Positions 45,220 to 54,294 of a DNA stretch of 64,000 nucleotides are shown here, piece after piece. The notes under the pieces are model-generated. The model made no database searches, was not told the DNA's origin, and was given only the letters and a program-made list of their open reading frames with translations. The stretch's first letter is position 1, and each line of letters begins with the position of its first letter. Source of the stretch: Purpureocillium takamizusanense (Eukaryota; Ascomycota; Sordariomycetes; Hypocreales; Ophiocordycipitaceae); contig NC_063069.1 of assembly GCF_022605165.1 (NCBI RefSeq), forward strand, positions 1,488,001 through 1,552,000. The letters are read 5' to 3'. A program made the translations under genes and the position numbers.

Positions 45220-46776
45220 ATGTCATCGGCGCCCGTGCTCTTGGACGCCGTCTCTCCCCGCACGCGTCCTGCGGCTGACAGCTCGCTGCCGCCGCCCCGT
45301 AAGGCACCAGTCACGAGAACCGGCGTCCCGGATGGCGGCCTTCGCGCCTGGCTGGTAGTCTTGGGCAGCTTCATGGCGCTCTTGACCTCTCTCGGTCCGT
45401 CCCCAGTCACCTTGGGAAGCGCCGCTGGGCGGACGCTGACCTGATATGGCAGGTCTCCTGAACTCGCTCGACGTCTTTCAAGACTACTACAGAAACAAAT
45501 GGCTAGATGATTCCAATTTCGAGTGGATCTAGCGTGCCCAAGTACAAATCCAAGTTTCGCACTGAATAGCCTCCTTGGCACTAACGTTTCCTTTGTTGAC
45601 ACAGCTCGCCATGTTCTATGTCGGAGGGCTCGCGGCCGGTCCCATCTTCGACCGGTACGGGGCACGACTCCCTATGAGCGTGGGAACCGTCATATTTGCC
45701 TTGTCTCCCGTCATCACCAGCTGGTCTACCGAGTTCTGGCTTTACCTCGCCTCACAAGGATTGATCCTCGGCATGGGATGTGGCTAGTTGTGGGGCTTCG
45801 CAGTATTCGGATCGCGGTCGAGCACCAATGCTGACAGCAAACGTCGCAGATACTATCCCTGCTGTGCCTCCATCTGCCAATGGTTCTATGAGAAACGCGG
45901 CCTGGCGCTGGGATTGACCATGTCCGGCTCGGCGGTGGGCGGTGCGGCCTGGCCCTTCCTCATCGAACAGTTCCTGTCCAAGGTCAAGCTCGAAGAGCCG
46001 AGGGTCCATCGGATCATCTTTGGCATATCCATGATGGTGTTGCCGCCGGCGATTCTTCTCGTTCGGGAGCGTCGAGACGCCGCTGGACACGATGCGTCAG
46101 GCCAAGAGACGGCCTCTTCCGAAAAGGGGGTCGTAAAGGCACTCTTCAAACTTCGGTTTCTTGCTCTGTGCGGCTGTTTGACGCTCCTGTATAGTCAGGT
46201 GCACATCTACTCTTACAATGCACAGCGGCATGGCCGGTAGAACCACGCACATTTCGCCAAGATACACCTACTCGTCCCAATAGCGCATTCAGCATCCTTC
46301 TTTGGAATGATTTTGACGGGCGCGCTGAGCGACTGGATTGGCGTGTAAGTCTCGATGGGCTCATGGGAGACGTCTCAAGAGGTTAACTCCCGACTCCTAG
46401 GTTCAATGTGACTATCCTTATGGGCGGCATCTCAAGTATCGTCACTCTTGCATGGATATGGGTGCAGCCGCGGCTGTGGCAGTTTATCGCTGCCGTGCTC
46501 TTTGGCTTCTTCTCCGGGAGCCTTATGCCGCTGACCGTGGCCTGCATCGCGCAAACCACACCCGATATGAGCCACATTGGCCTTCGTCTTTGCCTTGTGA
46601 TGGGTATTTGTGCAGTGGCCGCGTTCTCTACGTTCTCCATCTGCGATGTGCTGTTACATGGATTGTTGAGGTGGCTCTACCCGCTGTTATTCGTCTCGGC
46701 GATCACGTTGGCCGGCACAGTGTATTTGTTCATGGTGCGGTGCTCGTATTGTCCTCCCATGAGAGCCCGGTTTTGA
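45220..46776 (+). pseudogene. MFS transporter (monocarboxylate-permease type) pseudogene
   Basis: The start is intact: an N-terminal tail, then VPDGGLRAWLVVLGSFMALL, the usual first segment of fungal MCT-like carriers. Introns at 45395-45453, 45542-45604 and 46345-46400 keep good splice sites and phase. Family features include YVGGLAAGPIFDRYGARLPM, WFYEKRGLALGLTMSGSAVG and GMILTGALSDWIGV. In-frame stops lie at 45530-45532 (after EWI), 45785-45787 (after GMGCG) and 46238-46240 (after RHGR). The second stop abuts a possible 63 nt intron, but splicing it would still give a stop codon. The C-terminal helices are recognisable to about 46730, then the frame ends. The layout is complete but untranslatable by normal rules. 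Confidence 0.85.
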
Positions 46777-47239
46777 TGTTCTGGCCGCTTGGGGCCAGGT
46801 GACAACAGGCCTGCGAAGGGGACTGCTTGGCGAATACGTATCTGGGTCTTTGCGCTTCTCTACCAGGTCGCCACGCGCAAAGATGTCTTGGGCACGAGGC
46901 GACGGCATAGTCTTTGGAAGAGACACAGGCACCGGAGGTGGCGGTGGCAATAGCAACAACAGCAACAATAATCATGATAGCTTTATCGAAATACCGCAGC
47001 GAAGGATTGGAGCGGCTTAAAGCTTGATGCCCTGTGCGACGTGACATGCCTGACTCTTACGGCACTTGTGTGTGAGCCTTTGTGGCAAGCCACCGACAAA
47101 ATACTCAAGACGCGCCACCAGAAAATTTTTCGACATAATGCAACTAAACGACTGCTAGGTTTAGTGGTATACTCATAATGCAAAGCAGTCTCTTTCAGCG
47201 CATGTAAATTGAGTCGTGCGTTTAGGCTGGCTCGAAGGG
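46777..47239. other. Spacer between two relics
   Basis: About 460 bp. It includes the 7-bp inverted arms GACTGCT and AGCAGTC around 47150-47191. No gene seen. Confidence 0.45.
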
Positions 47240-47881
47240 CCGTCCTCCGCGGCACCCTCGTCATCGACATGACGCACATGGACCGCGTGCTCGAGCGTCT
47301 CGGCGGATGAGTCGACTGCCACGGCCCGGGGCGGTGATCCCGGCTCGGGGCGCTCTACACACGGCGCTCAGCCGGCCCGGGCGCGACTGGCCGGGCGATA
47401 TCTGCCCGACGGTTGGGCTGGGCTCTCGGGGTTCCTCGGCGGCGCGGGTGGCTGCTTCAACATGCAGATGCGGCAGCTGGGGCATGGCTGTCGACCACGT
47501 GCTGGCGGCGCGCGTCGTGCTCGCAGACAGGACGAGGCCGCCGGCTAGGGCGAGTGGCACGCCTATGCGCTCCTAGAGTTTATCCTGACGGGATCGGCCG
47601 ACGAGAAGAAGCAAAAAGTCCCATCTCAAGTGGGCAGACGGCCTGGAGAAGCGCCTCCGGCCTGTGGTTGGGTACATGGGTCCCGATTTCGCCTGATCAG
47701 GTTGCGTGTTGATGAAGAGTCGTGCAGGCCTGCGTCCTACGCCGGATACGTGGATGCCAACATCTCGACGGACGCTCTCCAATCGTATTATGGGCAGAAT
47801 GTCGATGAGCTATCCGTCATTAAGCGAAAACACGACCGCTTTGGCTTTTTCGACAATCACCTTGACATTCAGCCAAGATGA
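47240..47881 (+). pseudogene. FAD-linked (BBE-type) oxidoreductase relic
   Basis: Pieces of the FAD-binding and C-terminal BBE regions appear in correct order but in different frames. They are LRGTLVIDMTHMDRVLERLG (47245 on), a TGA at 47308-47310, RLGALY, ALSRPGRDWPGDICPTVGLG, GFLGGAGG then NMQMRQLG in another frame, and MAVDHVLAARVVLAD. After a large internal loss, the C terminus reads DALQSYYGQNVDEL, then a basic stretch and FFDNHLDIQP, and stops at 47879-47881. A whole enzyme has about 450-500 residues; less than half is left, with at least three frame changes. The substrate-binding middle is missing. Such oxidases are common tailoring enzymes in fungal secondary-metabolite clusters, which fits the neighbouring relics. 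Confidence 0.82.
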
Positions 47882-48124
47882 TGACCTCCCGCGCATTACG
47901 TTCGGGACAAAGGGGAAGAGGGTTGCCAGCGCCTGAATATCATCAGATTCAAAAGTGAATCTAGGCTGTTAGCCGTATCTACTACTGCATCGTTCGTGCC
48001 TGCACGTGCGAAACCTGAGAGTTCTATTCGCCCTGGGCTTGTACCCAACCCTGCGCCCCTGACTGTAACGCCCCAATGAGCGCTCTCATTGCCCGCAGCA
48101 TTGTTCCCAGACAATAGCACTCGC

Positions 48125-49528
48125 TCATCTCTTGCGAGCCTTTGTGGACGGTTTCGGTTTCCTGTCGTGCTCCTCGCTCGTATATGTTTCTGCCCAGTCC
48201 GCGTCTTCCAAACAGTCCGTAACGACTGGGTTGATGAAGATGTGGTTCTGCAAGCCGCCCCGGAACAGAATCTTCATCATCTCCGCTCTTGAGAATAGAG
48301 ACCACGAGTCGACTCGGGCCGTGTGGTTCCCGAGCCGAAGTTTGCAGCGATACCCGTATTCCGCCCGCCCGTCGTCGGTTCGTAATGAGGGTGGCACAAA
48401 GGAATCCTTCTCCGGAATATACAGGGCGGTCGAGTAGTATGGCCCCACGCCCCGTTCAAGGGAGGTAACGGCGGACAATAGGCTCTGGCGAAGATCTCTG
48501 CGGGACTTCCTCGACACCGACTTTGCGCTCAGCTTTGCCAGCTCGTTGAGCTTGGCGGCAAGTCGTTGGGGGTCGTATGGGAGCTGAAATGGTTCTCCCG
48601 TCTCCTCTTCGTGGTTGCGCGATGATTCGTAGATAAGTGCAATGCAGTTGCCCGCATGAGACTGGATCTCAATGTCGCTGCTGTCCAGCTGCTCCACAAA
48701 AGCGTCCATGGCCGTGTCGGCATAGTCGGCATAGTCGTCCACATGGCTGGCAATGAATGCCCAGCCCTGCATCGCTGCGCATACCACCGCCGCATTGTCG
48801 TGCGCCTCGACACTTTCTCCGTCCGTATCGATTATTTCAATCATATACTCCATTAGCTCGAGGGCGGCTTCTTCCACGCCTCCGCCGTAGAGAGCCGTCA
48901 TGCACAGGGCGTAAATGGCGTAGACCTGGCATTCTTCGTCGTCATCGTCTCTCAAGATCTGCTTCAGAGATTTGCTGCCGGCCTCGAACGCATCCATATC
49001 TTCCACGGTGCCGATGGTCAAACAGTATGCTTGCAGGCTCAGCAGGCGCTCTCTGGCACTTGCGCCGCGATTCGCATCCTTGAGAAAGATGTCGGTGAGA
49101 GCATGAGCAGCGTCGTCCAACCAGTGGTGAGTCTCAGGCGTGTACCGCGTCCGAATGTATTTGATAAAGATCTGGAGATACTGTTCACGTAGTTCAGTGT
49201 TGTTGCGCTTCTTATCTTGCAAATTCTCCATGAGCGCGTGGACATCGAAGGAACCGCCGATTTCCTGGGACGCCTCAACTCCAGAGCCGCTGGAGTGTAT
49301 GCTCGACGCCATGTCGTCGAACTCAAAGTCGCCTTCCTCGTCGTCGTCGCTGACGTCGGACGCGACTCGGCTATGCGCCGCGGAATTGGAAGGCGAAGTC
49401 AGGAGAGAGGCCATGGGCGATGATCCTTGAGGCGTCAGAGCGCCCGACGCGCGGCCAGACTTTTGTGCCTTTCTGGACACCGTCTTGCCGGCGGTGCCCT
49501 TGAGGGCCTTGACCCTGGCGTGGTTCAT
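48125..49528 (-). CDS. Interferon-related developmental regulator (IFRD) family protein
   Basis: Single-exon frame of 467 residues. The N-terminal 75 residues are basic, then Ser/acidic (SDDDEEGDFEFDD). The IFRD armadillo-like helical region follows (LMENLQDKKRNNTELREQYL; RERLLSLQAYCLTIGT; DDDEECQVYAIYALCMTALY). The C-terminal IFRD part reads LRLGNHTARVDSWSLFSRAE then MMKILFRGGLQNHIFINPVV. It ends with a Lys/Arg-rich tail. Animal IFRD proteins are transcriptional co-regulators, and fungal members may associate with ribosomes or chromatin; no role can be read from this sequence. It diverges from the FHA gene across a 2.6 kb spacer. Confidence 0.93.
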   Translation of the reverse strand: MNHARVKALKGTAGKTVSRKAQKSGRASGALTPQGSSPMASLLTSPSNSAAHSRVASDVSDDDEEGDFEFDDMASSIHSSGSGVEASQEIGGSFDVHALMENLQDKKRNNTELREQYLQIFIKYIRTRYTPETHHWLDDAAHALTDIFLKDANRGASARERLLSLQAYCLTIGTVEDMDAFEAGSKSLKQILRDDDDEECQVYAIYALCMTALYGGGVEEAALELMEYMIEIIDTDGESVEAHDNAAVVCAAMQGWAFIASHVDDYADYADTAMDAFVEQLDSSDIEIQSHAGNCIALIYESSRNHEEETGEPFQLPYDPQRLAAKLNELAKLSAKSVSRKSRRDLRQSLLSAVTSLERGVGPYYSTALYIPEKDSFVPPSLRTDDGRAEYGYRCKLRLGNHTARVDSWSLFSRAEMMKILFRGGLQNHIFINPVVTDCLEDADWAETYTSEEHDRKPKPSTKARKR

Positions 49529-52174
49529 TGTCGTTCTCTACGCGGCGTGGCCGCCGTCGCCGACGGGCGCTGTGCGAGATGAGTAAAGCGGCGTCCGAGG
49601 CAGCGTGCTCTGGCGATTTCGGATGAGGTCGAATTCAGTATCGCCCCGATTCACGTTGCGCAGTTGCAGGTAGTTGAGAGATGGCAAAGATGCTTGGTCA
49701 GTCGATGCTGCGTCAGGACGGTGTTCGCAATCGGCCTCGTCGAAGCTGGATACAGTGCGCGTGGGTTGATGTCTCCAAGGAACCAATATCGGGCACAAAA
49801 TCCATGAGGGCGAGAAGCAGTATATGTCAGTGGCGGCGAGTGCGCTTTCGCGGCTTGAACCAGGCGAAGGCAAAGCTATGTGTGCAGAGGAAGATTGTCG
49901 ATGACGAAGGCTGGGTGAATAAATGAGGACAAGAGGACGAGCGAGAATGACAAGCAAGAAACCATGGGGCGGGTGGCGTTGACGTAGGTGTGCCCGCACT
50001 ACCACCGATCCTCTGGCGGGCCGGGCATGACCAACTCTAGCGTGTCGAGTGGTGCGCTCCAACACTCGGGCAGCGACGAGTTTCCCGGGGTTGGCTGATC
50101 CATCCATCAAATACCCGCTAACCTACTACTACGGCCGCCCATCACGGGCAGACAGGGAAGAAGCCCATGGTGGGAAGATGGTGGCGGTGGAGGGAGGGGA
50201 GGGGGGGGGGGGGCAGATGCCCTACTAAGGTACCTACCTACCTAGTACTTCGTACGAAGTACCTTGAGCTTGTTGGGTTTGAACAGCGCACCACCGCCGT
50301 GGGGCTCCGGGCAGCTGGCGCCTTGGACGGGCCGTCAGTACCTGCCTGTACTTGGGCGAGGCAATGACAGTTCTTGGGTATTGCTGCAATAGATTCGTGC
50401 CCAGAATGACAGCGTAAAAGTACCTTTTTGTATAGGTTAGTAGTGACGGGGCAGGGACGGGAGCTTGGGGGCCAACGCAGCCAGCTCACTGATGAGGAGT
50501 CCTCCACTGTGGGCAGACCGCTCTTCGCGCCCCGCCAATGACACCATCACTCGCGTCTCAAGTCACACGTCATTCCCACTTTACGCGCCCGCCTCAAGGG
50601 ACGCGGTGGGGGTGACAGACCTGCGCCGGGGCCCAACTCTCGGTCAACTCTACGAGGACCACCCGCGACACTGTTCCTCAGGCCGCCAGCTCACTCAATC
50701 TAGGTACCTAGGTAGGTAAGTTAACTTTGTACCCGAAACACAAGCAGCTTCTCGTACATTGAGATGCAGCTATTCACACAAGCATGGCAGGTAAGTATTC
50801 ATGCTAAGCAAAGGCAGACCCTCTCGACCTCCCCAAACCTCGCGCGCGGACATCATCGCTCGCAAAGAGACCAGATGCCGTGCATGAATGGCTGAGGCAG
50901 GGGGGCGTTCATCTCGCCACCACGGCAGGACTCAGGATCCTCTCCTGTTATGCTCTCAAGGTGCGACAGCTCCGCAGTCACTGGACACGACTGCACCGGC
51001 ACGAAAATATACCGGCCGTAAAGAAGCAGCCGCGGGGCGAAACACTGCGACTTTTATTGTCCGGCCAGTCACAATGCACATTCACGGGCCGCGGACTGTC
51101 CGCATTCTCAGGCTGCCTGAGCGGCTGGGTCGAAACGAAACGCGCCTTGCTCGCCTTGCGTTCGGCCGACCGCCTTGGGCCTTATGGGCTGGGCAGCTTT
51201 CCAGCCGCGGCTGGCTGCCTAGCGATAGCCACAGTGTCCATATCGACGGGTGCCAGGTGGTACTGCGGCGGCTGCGCTGGAGGCACCAAAAGAATCCCCA
51301 CGGGACGGAAGAGCACAGTGCTGTCCCGACTCTCTCACCGGGACTTATGGGTTGGCGTGTTTGCCCGCCGTAATGCGCAGGTTCCTGGCCGTGCTTCTCT
51401 TTTAAAACACGCGCCTTCGCAGCCACAGCGTTTGATCGATCCATGGCCAGGCCGGCGCGAAGTGCAAAATCGCTAGGTGTCATCCCCCCTTCTTCTGCTG
51501 CAACATTTTCTTGCGTGTGAATGCTAGGTACCTAGTAGATCTTTTCCACAGGATGGCCTGCCTCATGCACAGCACTGTTGAAATCACTCCCGCCCGTCTC
51601 AGTTCAAAAGCCCACCACGTCCCCCACTGCCCCAACCCGCACAGAGCAGTGAGCACCATATCCACGTGAACCACCCCTCCAATGGTCTTGCCCCACGGGA
51701 GCTCCGATAAGGCGTACATGTTCCCCCATCCGCCAGCTTATCAACCAGGACGAGCACTTCCTTCCAGGTGCTGCCGTCTGCCTAACATCATACTAAGCAG
51801 TCACGACTCACCACTCAGCGCTTCAGCTCTACCCCACCTCCCTCCCCGTCATCCGCCTGCTACAACTCGCGTCCCATCTTCTGCCCCTCCTCGGTCGGAC
51901 TTCGAAGCTACAACTTCGTCGTCCCGCCCACTCCTTGACGGATCAAGACATTCATCTGCGCCCTGGCTTGACGCGAAGATATCGTCTCTCTGCCCTTGCA
52001 CCGGGACTCGCCTGAGCTGCCTTCCCCGCAGCTGCAGTCCCGTCACACTACTCTGTCAGCCACGCTGCGGCTTGTGACAGGGGTCCATCCCGCCGTGAAT
52101 CCGCATCACGACTTCCACCCCCGGTTGCGGAAACCATCGACCCTTTTTATCTGGCGTCGAGAGAATCTGTCACC
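49529..52174. other. Divergent intergenic region, no gene recognised
   Basis: It holds the promoters of the IFRD and FHA genes. A 13-G run lies at 50201-50213, followed by GGTACC/CCTAGTA motifs and an 18-bp palindrome. The last 400 bp are C/T-rich on the + strand and probably form the FHA gene leader. Frames up to 198 codons are not gene-like. Confidence 0.55.
50245..50262. repeat. 18-bp perfect palindrome in a GGTACC-rich patch
   Basis: GTACTTCGTACGAAGTAC reads the same on both strands. It sits directly after AAGGTACCTACCTACCTA. It could be a dimeric protein-binding site or part of a dispersed element; nothing decides between these. Confidence 0.7.
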
Positions 52175-54294
52175 ATGGCCACTGCTCAGTATGACGACGA
52201 AGGTGAGATGATAACTGACAAGCCGACCTGTGTTGTTACTGACATGGGTATCCCGCAGTGCAAGTGATGCTCGCCGTTTGTGGGCCCGCCTCGTTGTCGG
52301 CTTTCACGGATCGACGGCTATTTCTCACCAAGGACAACCCCATCATCGCCGTCGGACGTACCAGCAAAAGAGATGCAAGCCTCGAGCAGGCCCCAAACAA
52401 TGCCTGGATTGATTCGGCGGTCATGTCCCGCAACCACGCCAAGATTGAGTTTGACACTGCAAACAAGGTACCAAGAATCACCCCCACCCCCTTCGACCTT
52501 CGACCGTGTCAAGAGTCTTCGTACTGACTGTCGCCGAACACAGCGAGTTCTCATCACCGACGTCGGATCCCTTCACGGCACTTTCCTCAACAACACCCTT
52601 CTCACCCCCCATGTGCCCCAACCTCTGGCTCAGGACGATGAGCTGAGATTCGGTATCGCTGTCGAGAGACGTGCACAGTCGTTTCCACCATGCACCATGC
52701 GAGTTCTTGTCAAGTATGGTACTGAACCGTAAGTCGCCCCGTTTTGCCCTGCAGTCCGTCGTCTCTTTTGCTAATATTGCCAAGACGTCCCGAAGGAAGA
52801 CCTGCCGTCTTCCGCGTCCCAGACGACAGCGACTACGAGGACGACACCAGCGATGACGATGACCCAAGCATTATAGACACCGTAGGCGTTATCGTTGCAA
52901 ACGGCTTTGGCCCCGCGGAGCTGGGCGACACTCTTAAAGGCGAGATCATCGATCTGACACAGGCGCATGCGGGCGATGTGGAGGACGACCCTGCAACAGA
53001 GCTTGAACCGACGGAAGCCCTACTCACTGTCGTTAGTGACGAACCGATCCACGAAGCTAGCGACCCTGAGTCTGGCACGCACAGTCCTTGGCAAGCTCGC
53101 GAAGTTTCGTCGCTGCTAGAGTCTCACCAGACAGATGTCGACGCCCTGGACGAACTCTCTGACGAACTCCATGACGAACTCCATGACGAACTCCATGACG
53201 AACTCCATGACAGCGAACTCATATCCGAATTTGCTGATGACGAAGATGTGGATCTTGACACTACAAGCGAGGTTGAGCGCACCCAAGGTGAGTTATACAG
53301 TTTCTGCAAACACGATCCATCTTGTCGACAAGTTCTTGTAGATTTGCAGTCGTCCGAAGCAGAAGTCAGTTCTGCCAGTCATGAGTCTCCCGACTGTGGC
53401 TGCGACCACATAACGCCTGGCCAGCCCGAGCTTTTGAGCACAGAATGCGTTTCTGTAGAATCTAATGCCAGGGTACTGGGGTCGCAGGAGCGCGAGGCAG
53501 ATAACCATGCGCCAGCTACACTGCGTCTGTCAGATATGGCTCTGCCTCCTCTCGGAACGAGCCTGACAGTTCCGGATCACTTCCACCTACCACCGATTGC
53601 GTGCAACGTTAGAGAGGCCGCCATGCACACAGTGGACCAGCCTATGCAGGCCGTCGATTCTGGGGCGACCAATTTTATTACCCCACCACAGACGGGTCGC
53701 GTGAGAAGGCTTCTTCCTTCGTCGCTCCATCAGCCTGTCCCTCAGCCGGGTCAGACATGGACACCTGGAGATGGCAAGGTCTCTCAGAAGCCGGGACACA
53801 ATGCATTCTCCCCTGCTTTTGCTGTGGCGGCCCACGGAAAGTTATGCGATGTATCTCCCACCAGCAGCTTGTTGGCTTCAGGTGCCAAATTCCTCACGAC
53901 CCCTCCTTCTGACGAAGAACCGAAGAAAGCGTTCTGCTATCCTCTAGACGACAGCTCCGCCTACATGTTTGAGCAGAGCAAGAAAGCCGCCGAGATGGAC
54001 GAAGCGAACTCTCGTCGCACGCACGTTGCGATCAATGACCTCCTCGAGGTGGATGCGGAACGCTCTGAGGGACCCCTCAAGGGCCAGGAAACTCGCAAGC
54101 GGAAGTTTGCAGATCTATCCTCTACGACGCCAGAAGAAGAGCGTTCGGCGGTGGTTGTACCAAAGCAGCCCGACAAACGCTCCACAGAGCGCCCTGCCAA
54201 GCGCATCCGGAAGGCCGCCGAAGTTTTCGGATACGTTGCCTTGGGCGGCGTGGCGGTTGTATCGGCTCTGATTGCGACGGCACCCAACTTGTAG
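52175..54294 (+). CDS. Tail-anchored FHA-domain protein
   Basis: Exons 52175-52202, 52259-52467, 52544-52728 and 52785-54294 give 643 residues. The start is MATAQYDDE. The FHA domain (residues about 10-140) shows the phosphothreonine-binding residues: AVGRTSKRDASL, MSRNHAKIEF, and VLITDVGSLHGTFLNN. The middle is long, acidic and Ser/Pro-rich. It includes four DELH units (residues about 267-282) from a perfect 12-bp tandem repeat. A Lys/Arg patch (KRSTERPAKRIRK) precedes a single C-terminal hydrophobic segment (VFGYVALGGVAVVSALIATA), so the protein is probably tail-anchored with the FHA domain cytosolic. Partner and membrane are unknown. A GTGAGT...TAG segment of 54 nt at 53288-53341 is in frame both spliced and unspliced. 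Confidence 0.9.
53161..53208 (+). repeat. Four perfect 12-bp tandem repeats in the FHA gene
   Basis: Four exact copies of GACGAACTCCAT encode (DELH)4. The identity of all copies at DNA level suggests recent expansion or slippage. Confidence 0.95.

Noticed and set aside
47150..47191. Inverted 7-bp arms around TTAGTGGTAT, reminiscent of a tRNA D-arm
   Set aside because: No B box, wrong spacing; most likely a chance hairpin.
50880..51476. 198-codon + frame upstream of the FHA gene
   Set aside because: No recognisable motif; lies in a promoter-like spacer; typical chance frame in GC-rich DNA.
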